Below, piece by piece: positions 47,385-55,303 of a DNA stretch of 64,000 bases. Position 1 is the stretch's first letter; every line of letters begins with the position of its first letter. The stretch is taken from NCBI RefSeq assembly GCF_017874415.1, contig NZ_JAGGLM010000001.1, forward strand, positions 248,001 to 312,000, in the 5' to 3' direction. Under the pieces are notes generated by a model. The model was not told the DNA's origin. It saw only the letters and a program-made list of their open reading frames with translations, and ran no database searches. The translations under genes and the position numbers were made by a program. This stretch comes from Clostridium algifaecis. Its GTDB lineage: Bacteria > Bacillota > Clostridia > Clostridiales > Clostridiaceae.

Positions 47385-47401
47385 TTACTGGGGGTGATTA
47401 T

Positions 47402-47629
47402 GTGAAGGAATTAGTTGAAATTATAGCTAAATCATTAGTAGATAACCCAGATATGGTTAAGGTAAATGAGATTGCAGGTGAGCAGTCAATAATTCTTGAA
47501 CTGAAAGTTGCACAGGAAGATATGGGAAAAGTAATAGGAAAACAGGGAAGGATAGCTAAAGCTATAAGAACTGTTGTAAAAGCAGCAGCAATAAAGGAAA
47601 ATAAAAGAGTTGTTGTAGAGATAATATAA
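47402..47629 (+). CDS. khpA: KH-domain RNA-binding protein KhpA
   Basis: A 75-residue type II KH protein with the GxxG loop in GKVIGKQGRIAKAIRTVVKA. KhpA pairs with KhpB in Firmicutes and binds small RNAs and mRNAs; it affects cell elongation in streptococci. GTG start after GGGGGTG. It lies between rpsP and rimM as usual. Its stop codon is inside a long hairpin. Confidence 0.93.
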   Translation: MKELVEIIAKSLVDNPDMVKVNEIAGEQSIILELKVAQEDMGKVIGKQGRIAKAIRTVVKAAAIKENKRVVVEII

Positions 47630-47659
47630 GAGTTAGGTTTTCCTAACTCTTATATTATC
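47620..47659 (+). terminator. 18-bp perfect hairpin at the end of khpA
   Basis: GATAATATAAGAGTTAGG and its exact complement flank a TTTT loop. The left arm includes the last codons and the stop of khpA. The base of the stem is AT-rich but there is no pure T tract. Probable terminator or 3'-end stabiliser before rimM. Confidence 0.6.
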
Positions 47660-47678
47660 TTAAAAATATTATCAGTTG

Positions 47679-47717
47679 AAAGGGGTGAATACCTGATATT
47701 ATTCAGGATTTTGTATG
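47679..47717 (+). promoter_or_regulatory. rimM translation-initiation region with hairpin between SD and start
   Basis: The strong site AAAGGGGTGA (47679-47688) is 27 bases before the rimM ATG (47715). CCTGA (47692-47696) pairs with TCAGG (47703-47707) in between, which would shorten the distance to about 11. A weaker AGGA (47705-47708) lies at normal spacing but partly inside the stem. Inference from sequence only. Confidence 0.4.
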
Positions 47718-48209
47718 GAAGAATTTATTACTATAGGTAAAATAATAAATACTCATGGAATAAAAGGTGAATTAAAAATATATCCACTCACTGATGATTT
47801 AAAAAGATTTAAGAAACTGAAAAATGTATATATTGATGGAAAACTGAAAAAAGTAATTGGATGCAAGTTACAATCAAATAGAGTGATATTGAAGATAGAA
47901 GGAATAGATTCTATAGAAGCTGCAGTCTTATACAAAGAAAAATGTATACAGGTAGAGAGAGAAGATGCAGTTGAACTTAAAGAAGGAAATTATTTTGTCT
48001 CAGATATAATAGGATGCAGTGTATTTGATGATAATGGGACTTTTTATGGAAAAATTGCAGATGTAATTAGTACTCCAAATAATGATGTGTACTGGATAAA
48101 AGAAGGAAAACAACTTTTAATTCCAGCACTTGAAGGAATAGTTTTAAATATAGATATAGAAAAGTCCAATGTAATTATAAAGCCGGTGAGCACATGGATG
48201 TCAGAATAG
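47715..48209 (+). CDS. rimM: 16S rRNA processing protein RimM
   Basis: A 164-residue assembly factor for the head of the 30S subunit, binding S19. An N-terminal RimM domain ([20 protein letters not shown]) and a C-terminal PRC barrel ([30 protein letters not shown]) are complete. An in-frame stop 19 bases upstream fixes the start at 47715. It overlaps trmD by 16 bases. Confidence 0.96.
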   Translation: MEEFITIGKIINTHGIKGELKIYPLTDDLKRFKKLKNVYIDGKLKKVIGCKLQSNRVILKIEGIDSIEAAVLYKEKCIQVEREDAVELKEGNYFVSDIIGCSVFDDNGTFYGKIADVISTPNNDVYWIKEGKQLLIPALEGIVLNIDIEKSNVIIKPVSTWMSE

Positions 48210-48919
48210 ATATTTTAACGCTTTTCCCGGAAATGTTTGATGTATTTGATTATAGTATAATTGGCAGGGCAAGAGAGAAAAAAATTTTAGATGTAAATAC
48301 TGTAGATATAAGGGAATATACTGAAGATAAGCATAGAAAAGTAGATGATTATCCATATGGAGGCGGCGCTGGCATGGTAATGGCAGCACAGCCTATAGTG
48401 GACTGTATAAGGGACATTAAGAAGCTAAATAATGGAAAGGTTATATTTTTGGGACCGAGAGGAAAGACGTTTAATCAAGATATGGCCAAAGAGCTTTCAA
48501 AGGAAAAAGAGCTTATATTTTTATGCGGTCATTATGAAGGAATAGATGAAAGGGCGCGCAAATACATAGATATGGAAATATCTTTAGGCGATTTTGTGGT
48601 AACAGGAGGAGAATCTGCCTGTATCCCAATTATCGATGCTATATGCAGAATGATACCTGGGGTTTTGAAAAGCGATGAGAGCTATATGGAAGAATCTTTT
48701 TATAATGGGCTTATTGAATATCCACAGTATACAAGACCTGAATGTTTTGAAGGATATGATGTTCCTGAAGTTTTATTATCAGGTCATCACGAAAATATAA
48801 GAAAATGGAGAAGGATTCAATCCTTAATTATAACGAGGAAAAATAGACCGGATTTGTTCAGAAAGGCAGAATTAACTGAAGAGGACAAAAAATTATTAAA
48901 AAAGTATAGAAATCGGTAA
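48194..48919 (+). CDS. trmD: tRNA (guanine-37-N1)-methyltransferase TrmD
   Basis: A 241-residue SPOUT methyltransferase that prevents frameshifting by methylating G37. N terminus [20 protein letters not shown]; knot-region motifs [28 protein letters not shown] and [13 protein letters not shown] form the SAM site. It begins inside the end of rimM (16-base overlap). The L19 leader element follows. Confidence 0.97.
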   Translation: MDVRIDILTLFPEMFDVFDYSIIGRAREKKILDVNTVDIREYTEDKHRKVDDYPYGGGAGMVMAAQPIVDCIRDIKKLNNGKVIFLGPRGKTFNQDMAKELSKEKELIFLCGHYEGIDERARKYIDMEISLGDFVVTGGESACIPIIDAICRMIPGVLKSDESYMEESFYNGLIEYPQYTRPECFEGYDVPEVLLSGHHENIRKWRRIQSLIITRKNRPDLFRKAELTEEDKKLLKKYRNR

Positions 48920-48959
48920 GTGTATATTGAAAGTTAAGCTTAAGTATGATAAAATGTGT

Positions 48960-49020
48960 CTTGTGCTACACGGGCGTTCCGCTGTCTGCATAAATATGCT
49001 GGGCAAGAACGTTTAGTATT
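48960..49020 (+). ncRNA. Candidate ribosomal protein L19 leader
   Basis: Between trmD and rplS: CGTTC (48975-48979) pairs with GAACG (49007-49011), enclosing a second stem GCAT/ATGC (about 48988-48999) and the unpaired segments CGCTGTCT and GGGCAA. This layout and position recall the L19 leader of low-GC Gram-positives, by which L19 is thought to control its own synthesis. Assignment is from memory of the family, not a search. Confidence 0.6.
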
Positions 49021-49039
49021 TATGAGGAGGTAACGCACA

Positions 49040-49387
49040 ATGTTAGATGTAATAAAGGCTATAGAAGCAGAACAAATAAGAAAAGATTTACCTGAATTCA
49101 ATGTAGGTGATACAGTAAAAGTTCATGTAAAGATAAGTGAAGGAAACAGAGAAAGAATACAGGTATTTGAAGGAGTAGTTTTAAAGAGACAGAATGGTGG
49201 ACTTAGAGAAACCTTTACAGTAAGAAGAGTTGCATATGGTGTTGGAGTTGAAAGAACTTTTCCAGTTAACGCTCCTATAATAGACAAAATAGAGGTAGTT
49301 AGAAAAGGTAAAGTAAGAAGAGCTAAACTTTATTACTTAAGAGATAGAGTTGGTAAGGCAGCTAAAGTAAAGGAAATATTAAAGTAA
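49040..49387 (+). CDS. rplS: 50S ribosomal protein L19
   Basis: A 115-residue L19 ([47 protein letters not shown]) at the subunit interface. GAGGAGGT precedes the ATG, directly after the leader element. A small terminator follows. Confidence 0.98.
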   Translation: MLDVIKAIEAEQIRKDLPEFNVGDTVKVHVKISEGNRERIQVFEGVVLKRQNGGLRETFTVRRVAYGVGVERTFPVNAPIIDKIEVVRKGKVRRAKLYYLRDRVGKAAKVKEILK

Positions 49388-49390
49388 GAT

Positions 49391-49416
49391 CGGGGCTTAT
49401 TATAGTCCCTTTTTTA
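49391..49416 (+). terminator. Intrinsic terminator after rplS
   Basis: GGGGCT pairs with AGTCCC (one G-T wobble) around a 6-base loop, followed by TTTTTT. Four bases after the rplS stop. Confidence 0.65.
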
Positions 49417-49435
49417 TATTAAGGTGGTGTGCAAT

Positions 49436-49957
49436 TTGTTAAAAGAATTATTGGATATTGGCAAATCTGTATTAATAGCTATTATAGCGGCGTTTTTGAT
49501 AATAACATTTATATTTGAAACTGTAAGTGTAGATGGACATTCAATGGATCCTACACTTAACAATAAAGATAGACTTATTGTTGAAAAAGTCAGCTATTAT
49601 TTTAGAGCACCTGAGCCAGGGGATATAGTAGTAATAAAGTATCCGGCTAATCCAAGCGAAAAATTTATTAAAAGAGTAATTGGAGTAGGTGGAGATAGAA
49701 TAAAAATTGAAAATGGAAAGCTCTATGTAAATGACAAGGTTAAAAATGAGCCATATATATTAGAGCCTATGATAGGAAATTTTAATGAAGTTACAGTACC
49801 TAAAAATACTATTTTTGTTTTAGGTGATAATAGAAATAACAGCCGTGACAGTAGATATTCAGATGTAGGCTTTGTAAATTATAAAATGGTGGTTGGAAGG
49901 GCTTCGTTTAGGTTATATCCATTTAGTAAAATGGGCACTTTTAAATCATATAGGTAA
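49436..49957 (+). CDS. lepB: Type I signal peptidase
   Basis: A 173-residue membrane peptidase. One N-terminal membrane segment (about 10-30) is followed by the catalytic serine S36 (GHSMDPT) and lysine K79 (FIKRVIGVGGD), and GDNRNNSRDSR near the end. It cuts signal peptides from exported proteins. I start it at the TTG at 49436, eight bases after AAGGTGG; GTGs at 49424 and 49427 overlap that site. SRP components are encoded just upstream, so export genes cluster here. Confidence 0.94.
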   Translation: MLKELLDIGKSVLIAIIAAFLIITFIFETVSVDGHSMDPTLNNKDRLIVEKVSYYFRAPEPGDIVVIKYPANPSEKFIKRVIGVGGDRIKIENGKLYVNDKVKNEPYILEPMIGNFNEVTVPKNTIFVLGDNRNNSRDSRYSDVGFVNYKMVVGRASFRLYPFSKMGTFKSYR

Positions 49958-49988
49958 ATATGTATAAGTAGAAAGAAGGGTTATTTAT

Positions 49989-50834
49989 ATGAATATAAAC
50001 TGGTTTCCAGGTCATATGGTTAAAACTAGAAGAGAAATAAAAGATAACTTAAAATTAGTAGATGTTGTAATAGAAATAAGGGATGCTAGAATAGTAGTGT
50101 CAAGTAAAAATCCGGAAATTGATAATTTATGTTCTAATAAGCCTAGATTGATTCTACTTAATAAAATTGATTTGAGCGAGGATGAAGTTACCAATAAATG
50201 GATAAAAGAATTATCGTCTAAAAATATAGGAGTCTTGCCGGTCAACTGCAATAATGGAAATGGAATGAATAAAATTAAACCAATGCTGAATAACTTACTT
50301 AAAGAGAAGCATGACAGACTTAAATTAAAGGGCATAAATAAGATAGTAGACAGGGTGATGGTGGTTGGCATACCTAATGTAGGAAAGTCTTCTTTTATAA
50401 ACAAGATAGCAAGAAACAGTATAGCTAAGACAGGCAATAGACCGGGAGTTACAAAATCCAAACAATGGATTAAAACTAAAGTTGGAATTGAACTTATGGA
50501 TACACCAGGAATATTGTGGCCTAAGCTTGAAAGCAGAAAAACTCAGTTGAATTTGGCATTTACTGGAGCTATAAAGGATGAAATTATGGATGTAGAAGAA
50601 CTGGCATTAAAGCTTATAGAGGTTCTGTCTGTAAATTATAGTGACAGAATAATTAGCAGATATAAATTAAAGTCTTTAAGTGACAATCCACTGGAAAACA
50701 TGGAGAATATAGCGAGGAATAGAGGAGCTATAATCCGTGGAGGAGAAATAGACTATAATAGAGTTTCGAATATACTTCTGGATGAATTTAGATCTGGAAA
50801 GCTTGGACACATTTCATTGGAATTACCAGAATAA
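49989..50834 (+). CDS. rbgA: Ribosome biogenesis GTPase RbgA (YlqF)
   Basis: A 281-residue circularly permuted GTPase needed for late 50S assembly. The N terminus [20 protein letters not shown] is diagnostic; NKID (58-61) comes before the P-loop GIPNVGKSS (127-135), then DTPGILWPK. It lies between lepB and rnhB as in Bacillus. AGAAGGG precedes the ATG. Confidence 0.96.
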   Translation: MNINWFPGHMVKTRREIKDNLKLVDVVIEIRDARIVVSSKNPEIDNLCSNKPRLILLNKIDLSEDEVTNKWIKELSSKNIGVLPVNCNNGNGMNKIKPMLNNLLKEKHDRLKLKGINKIVDRVMVVGIPNVGKSSFINKIARNSIAKTGNRPGVTKSKQWIKTKVGIELMDTPGILWPKLESRKTQLNLAFTGAIKDEIMDVEELALKLIEVLSVNYSDRIISRYKLKSLSDNPLENMENIARNRGAIIRGGEIDYNRVSNILLDEFRSGKLGHISLELPE

Positions 50835-50862
50835 TTTTATATATTATAAGGGATGGTTTATA

Positions 50863-51726
50863 ATGTCAGTTAATGTTGATATGGAAAACTTAAATATAGA
50901 TGATATAGAAAACTTAATTTTAACGAGAAAATCCGATATGAGTTTTTCAGAAATTAACAAAATGATCAAGGATCTAGAACAGCATTACTTTGAACTGAAT
51001 GATGATATGATATTAAATATAGTGAATGTGTTAAATACAGATAAGAGAAAAAATATAAAAAATTTATCTAAAAGTTTATCAAATTTTATGTTGAAAACCA
51101 GAAAAGAAATAAACCGGGTGGAAAAAATGTATAAATTTGATAAGAGTTTTGGAAATTGCATATATACAGCTGGTGTAGATGAAGTTGGAAGGGGACCTCT
51201 TGCAGGGCCTATAGCGGCAGGAGCGGTGGTATTTGATTTAAACTACAAAGATCAAAGAGAATTGGCATTTGGAATTAAGGATTCAAAAAAACTTTCAGCA
51301 AAGAAAAGAGAAGAGATTTCTGAAGTTATAAAAGAAAAAGCTTTGAGTTATAATATTGCCATTATAAATAATAAAGAGATAGACGAAAGAGGAATTTCAT
51401 GGTGTAATAATGAAGTACTTAAAAGAGCTGTTAAGGGTCTAAAAATTCCGGTAAATTTAGTTTTATCAGATGGGTATGCTGTAAAAAATTTAGATATAGA
51501 TAATGAATTTATAATAAAGGGTGATTCAAAAAGTGCAAGCATAGCAGCAGGCTCTATTATAGCAAAGGTGTACAGAGATAATTTGATGAAGGAATATGCA
51601 AAAAATTACCCACAATATAATTTTTCAAACAATTCAGGATATGGTACAAAAGAACACATTGCTGCTATAAAAAAATATGGAATTTGCAAATTGCATAGGT
51701 TAAGTTTTCTGAAAAATATATTATAA
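50863..51726 (+). CDS. rnhB: Ribonuclease HII
   Basis: A 287-residue endonuclease removing ribonucleotides from DNA. The catalytic motif [13 protein letters not shown] starts at about 104 (Asp106, Glu107); [12 protein letters not shown] and [17 protein letters not shown] complete the site. The N-terminal extension of about 100 charged, helical residues is longer than the roughly 75 in Bacillus. I start at the ATG at 50863; an upstream frame lies inside rbgA. AAGGGATGG is the ribosome binding site. It converges with yraN. Confidence 0.95.
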   Translation: MSVNVDMENLNIDDIENLILTRKSDMSFSEINKMIKDLEQHYFELNDDMILNIVNVLNTDKRKNIKNLSKSLSNFMLKTRKEINRVEKMYKFDKSFGNCIYTAGVDEVGRGPLAGPIAAGAVVFDLNYKDQRELAFGIKDSKKLSAKKREEISEVIKEKALSYNIAIINNKEIDERGISWCNNEVLKRAVKGLKIPVNLVLSDGYAVKNLDIDNEFIIKGDSKSASIAAGSIIAKVYRDNLMKEYAKNYPQYNFSNNSGYGTKEHIAAIKKYGICKLHRLSFLKNIL

Positions 51727-51749
51727 TATATTTTAAAATTAGTTTGATT

Positions 51750-52118
51750 TTATGCATGAAAAGCATTCCTAATTAAGTTTATATTATAGTTGTTGTCATT
51801 TTGGCTTAATAATATTTCAACTATATCAAACCTAAAATTACAATTGTACAAATTATTTTTTAGTATATACATATTTGCTGTTTTGAGAATTTTAATTTTT
51901 TTAAAATAATTGACGGCCTCACATGGTTCTCCATATTTTTTAGAACGTCTGGTTTTAACTTCTATAAAGCACACATAATCTTTATCTTTTCCTATTATAT
52001 CTATTTCTCCTATTTTGCATCTAAAGTTTTTTGCAATTATTATATAGCCTATAGATGTCAGGTATTTTTGAGCTATGTATTCACCTAAATTTCCTATATC
52101 TTTATTAAAACATTTCAT
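51750..52118 (-). CDS. yraN: YraN family endonuclease-like protein (UPF0102)
   Basis: A 122-residue protein with the restriction-endonuclease-like core: IAQKYLTSIGYIIIAKNFRC, GEIDIIGKDKDYVCFIEVKTRR. The G-x-ID and E-x-K residues match the nuclease active site. The family is often beside rnhB and comM but its role is not settled. It converges with rnhB, with 23 bases between stops. Confidence 0.92.
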   Translation of the reverse strand: MKCFNKDIGNLGEYIAQKYLTSIGYIIIAKNFRCKIGEIDIIGKDKDYVCFIEVKTRRSKKYGEPCEAVNYFKKIKILKTANMYILKNNLYNCNFRFDIVEILLSQNDNNYNINLIRNAFHA

Positions 52119-52152
52119 AAAATTATCTCCATATATATTAGTAAGAATAAAA

Positions 52153-52326
52153 TCATTTATTTAGATTATTAATTATATTTGGTATATATATATTGATGGA
52201 TATTATTATAAAAAATAATAATATGACTCCGCCAGATGTAATCATGTGATAATTTTTAGTTTTTAGTCCCAATAGAAATATTACAAAACCCAGTATTAAA
52301 AATAATACTATTATCGAAAAGCTCAT
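52153..52326 (-). CDS. 57-residue two-segment membrane protein
   Basis: An ORF on the minus strand from an ATG at 52326 behind GAGGTGAG. It has two hydrophobic stretches (SFSIIVLFLILGFVIFLLGL and GGVILLFFIIISINIYI) joined by a short polar turn (KTKNYHMITS), a membrane hairpin. I do not recognise a family. The frame is open to 52377 but lacks a ribosome binding site there. It lies 34 bases before yraN, so the two are probably co-transcribed. Confidence 0.7.
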   Translation of the reverse strand: MSFSIIVLFLILGFVIFLLGLKTKNYHMITSGGVILLFFIIISINIYIPNIINNLNK

Positions 52327-52342
52327 TTTACTCACCTCATCC

Positions 52343-52389
52343 ATAATATTTTGTGTAATTAAATACCTTTTATACAAAATATTATAACA
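52343..52389 (-). promoter_or_regulatory. Promoter and 12-bp inverted repeat before the 57-residue gene
   Basis: On the minus strand TGTTATAAT (52381-52389) is an extended -10. ATAATATTTTGT (52343-52354) and its exact complement (52374-52385) flank a 19-base spacer; one arm overlaps the -10, so it could be an operator rather than an RNA hairpin. Confidence 0.4.
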
Positions 52390-52423
52390 TTTTAAAAATC
52401 AAATTGGAAATAATTACAAGTAA

Positions 52424-53941
52424 TTATACTATTTTATTATTTAAAAATTTTCTATAATGGAGAGCTTCTATAAGATGTTCTTCATTTATACATTCAGAAT
52501 TATCCAGGTCAGCTATAGTTCTTGAAACTTTAAGAATCCTGTTATAGGCTCTTGCACTGAGATTATAATTGGAAAATATATTGTTTAATAATTTATTTGA
52601 GTTTATACTTAGTTTGCAATATTTTTTTATAAGATTATTGTCCATCTGAGAATTGTAATTGATTTTAGAATTTTTTAATCTTTCATATTGAATTTTTCTA
52701 GCTTTTAGAACTTGCTGTTTCATGATTTTAGAACTTTGATTTCTAGAATTATCGTTAAAATCTTTAAAAGATGGTGAAGTTACAAAAATGAATATATCCA
52801 TTCTATCTATTAGTGGACCTGACAATTTAGATATATATTTTTTCCTTTCGTATTCAGTACAGATGCAGTGTTTATTTGATCCGAAATTTCCGCATTTGCA
52901 AGGATTACTGGCCATTATAGTCATAAAATTACATGGATAGTTAACTTTGCCGTTATATCTGCTTATGGTTATAAAATTCTCTTCAATAGGCTGCCTTAAA
53001 ACTTCAAGTACATTTCTCTTAAATTCAAGAATTTCATCTAAAAACAATACACCATTGTGGGCAAGTGATATTTCCCCTGGAAGTAAATTTGAACCCCCTC
53101 CTATCAAAGCTATTGGTGTAGTGGTATGATGCGGGTTCCTGAAAGGCGGTTCTGTTATTAAGGATTGTTTTTTATTTAATATGCCAGCTGCACTGTAAAT
53201 TTTTGTTACTTCAAGGGCTTCTTTATAACTTAATTTTGGAAGTATAGTTGGCACTCTCCTTGCAAGCATAGTTTTACCTGAACCTGGAGGGCCTATCATT
53301 ATAATGTTATGATTTCCGGCTGCAGCTACCTCAATAGCTCTTTTACAGCTTTCCTGGCCTACCACATCAGAAAAATCGAGCTTAGATTTTAAAATTGTTT
53401 TCTCATTTTTATTTTTATATGTCATTATATCTCTATTTTGTATAAATGATACTACCTGTTTTAAATTATCAAAAGGATAACAGTTTACATTTTTAACAAT
53501 TGAGCATTCTTCTGCATTGTCATAAGGTACTATAAAATTTTTAATATTATTTTTAAATCCTTCAATAGTTAATGGAAGCACACCTTTTACTCTATTTAAT
53601 TTTCCAAAAAGAGATAATTCACCAAGAACTAAAAATTCATTAAAATCTTTAAAGGTTATTTGTTTTGTATCGAATAATATACCCAGGGCAATTGGCAGGT
53701 CAAAAAGGGTTCCTACTTTTTTTATATCTGCCGGAGCTAGATTTACTGTTATTTTTTTTATTGGAAATTTAAATCCTGAATTTATTATAGCGGCACGCAC
53801 TCTATCTTTTGCTTCCCTTACAGAAGTATCTGCCAAACCAACTATATTGAAGCAGGGCAGTCCGTTCTCTATGTTTACTTCTACAGATATTATATTTCCT
53901 TCTATTCCAGTAAGAGATGCTGTATTAATCATTACAGCCAT
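52424..53941 (-). CDS. comM: ComM/YifB-type magnesium-chelatase-like AAA+ ATPase
   Basis: A 505-residue hexameric ATPase with an N-terminal Lon-like S5 fold (about 1-170), P-loop GPPGSGKT (217-224), the LDEILEF Walker B region and a cysteine cluster CKCGNFGSNKHC. In Vibrio ComM is a helicase that extends branch migration during natural transformation. dprA, also a transformation/recombination factor, diverges from it. GAGGTGA precedes the ATG. Confidence 0.93.
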   Translation of the reverse strand: MAVMINTASLTGIEGNIISVEVNIENGLPCFNIVGLADTSVREAKDRVRAAIINSGFKFPIKKITVNLAPADIKKVGTLFDLPIALGILFDTKQITFKDFNEFLVLGELSLFGKLNRVKGVLPLTIEGFKNNIKNFIVPYDNAEECSIVKNVNCYPFDNLKQVVSFIQNRDIMTYKNKNEKTILKSKLDFSDVVGQESCKRAIEVAAAGNHNIIMIGPPGSGKTMLARRVPTILPKLSYKEALEVTKIYSAAGILNKKQSLITEPPFRNPHHTTTPIALIGGGSNLLPGEISLAHNGVLFLDEILEFKRNVLEVLRQPIEENFITISRYNGKVNYPCNFMTIMASNPCKCGNFGSNKHCICTEYERKKYISKLSGPLIDRMDIFIFVTSPSFKDFNDNSRNQSSKIMKQQVLKARKIQYERLKNSKINYNSQMDNNLIKKYCKLSINSNKLLNNIFSNYNLSARAYNRILKVSRTIADLDNSECINEEHLIEALHYRKFLNNKIV

Positions 53942-54073
53942 AATATCACCTCTGCTTAATTATTGACATAAACATTATAAGTTAAACTTTAATTGTAATA
54001 TTTATTGTGAATAAAAAACTTTTTAAATGCTAATAATTAAAAATATTAATTTATGAAGCAGAGGGAATGTTAT

Positions 54074-55210
54074 ATGAATATTTATGATTTGTGGTTTTGT
54101 TCTATAAAGTTGACAAACAAAATAAAACTTAATATAATAAAGAAATTTAAGAATACCCAGGAAATATGGATGAATTCAATTTATGAAAATAAGAATATTA
54201 ATATATGTGAAAACAATATCCAAAATATTAAATTGAACAGGGAATTTAGGAATGCATGGAATAAAGATAAGCTTGAAAGCATAGCCTTAAAGTGTTATGA
54301 GAAGGGTATAAATGTCGTAAATTTCAATGATGATTTATATCCTTCTAAATTGAAAAATTATGATAACTCTCCAGCTGTTCTATTTTATATTGGAAATATA
54401 TCAGAATTGAATGAGAAGTTAAACGTATCCATAGTTGGAGCCAGGAAATGCAGTATATACGGCAAAAATGCAGCAGAAATCATAAGCAGAGAGGTATCTT
54501 CAAATGGAATTAATATAGTAAGTGGTATGGCAAGAGGAATAGATACCTGTGCACATAGGGGATGTATTATGACAAATGGATATACCTGTGCTGTTTTAGG
54601 GTCAGGAATAGATGTTATATATCCTGCAGAAAATAAAGAACTTTACAGGCAAATTTCAAAGAAAGGTTGTGTTATTTCTGAATTTATGCCAGGTACACCG
54701 CCTCTTTCCTATAATTTTCCCATAAGAAATAGGATAATAAGTGGATTATGTGATGTTCTTTTAGTAGTTGAGGCTGGAAAGAGGAGTGGAGCTTTAATAA
54801 CCGCAGATATAGCACTTGAGCAGGGCAAAAATGTAATGGCAGTACCTGGGTCTATTTTTTCATATGAAAGTAAAGGGACAAATAAATTGATAAAAGAAGG
54901 AGCATATCCATTTACGAATTTACAAGATTTATTTGAACTATTGAACATTGAATATGAAATAAAGAATTACAAAGCAAAAACTGTTGAAAAAATTAGTGAA
55001 TTAAATAATTACCAAAAGAAAATATATGGCATTATAGGTGATACTCCAGTTCATATAGATGATATTTTAAGGATAACTAATATTGACATAAAACAATTAT
55101 ATGGTTTATTATTTGAATTGCAGTTAAAAAAACAAATAATATGTCTTTCAGGAAATTATTATGTTAGAACAGTAAATAAGAATAATATTCTAGAAAACAA
55201 GAGCAGTTAG
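54074..55210 (+). CDS. dprA: DNA-processing protein DprA
   Basis: A 378-residue protein that loads RecA on incoming single-stranded DNA. The Rossmann core is intact: SIVGARKCSIYGKNAAE, SGMARGIDTCAH, LGSGIDVIYP, FPIRNRIISGL and VVEAGKRSGALITA. The N-terminal part is helical; a C-terminal winged-helix-like segment follows (about 300-375). I start at the ATG at 54074 after AGAGGGAA. It diverges from comM and is followed by topA, as in Bacillus. Confidence 0.95.
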   Translation: MNIYDLWFCSIKLTNKIKLNIIKKFKNTQEIWMNSIYENKNINICENNIQNIKLNREFRNAWNKDKLESIALKCYEKGINVVNFNDDLYPSKLKNYDNSPAVLFYIGNISELNEKLNVSIVGARKCSIYGKNAAEIISREVSSNGINIVSGMARGIDTCAHRGCIMTNGYTCAVLGSGIDVIYPAENKELYRQISKKGCVISEFMPGTPPLSYNFPIRNRIISGLCDVLLVVEAGKRSGALITADIALEQGKNVMAVPGSIFSYESKGTNKLIKEGAYPFTNLQDLFELLNIEYEIKNYKAKTVEKISELNNYQKKIYGIIGDTPVHIDDILRITNIDIKQLYGLLFELQLKKQIICLSGNYYVRTVNKNNILENKSS

Positions 55211-55251
55211 TATTAAATGCAATACATAAAGAGTTATTACAGAGATAAAAC

Positions 55252-55303
55252 AAGGGGGTGTGGTGCTCTGATTTAATTTGCAATATGATCAGAGCTAAAT
55301 ATG
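55252..55303 (+). promoter_or_regulatory. topA translation-initiation region with hairpin between SD and start
   Basis: The strong site AAGGGGGTG (55252-55260) lies 40 bases before the topA ATG (55301). GCTCTGAT (55265-55272) pairs perfectly with ATCAGAGC (55288-55295), which would bring the site to about 9 bases from the start. An in-frame stop (55286-55288) rules out an earlier start. Inference from sequence. Confidence 0.45.
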
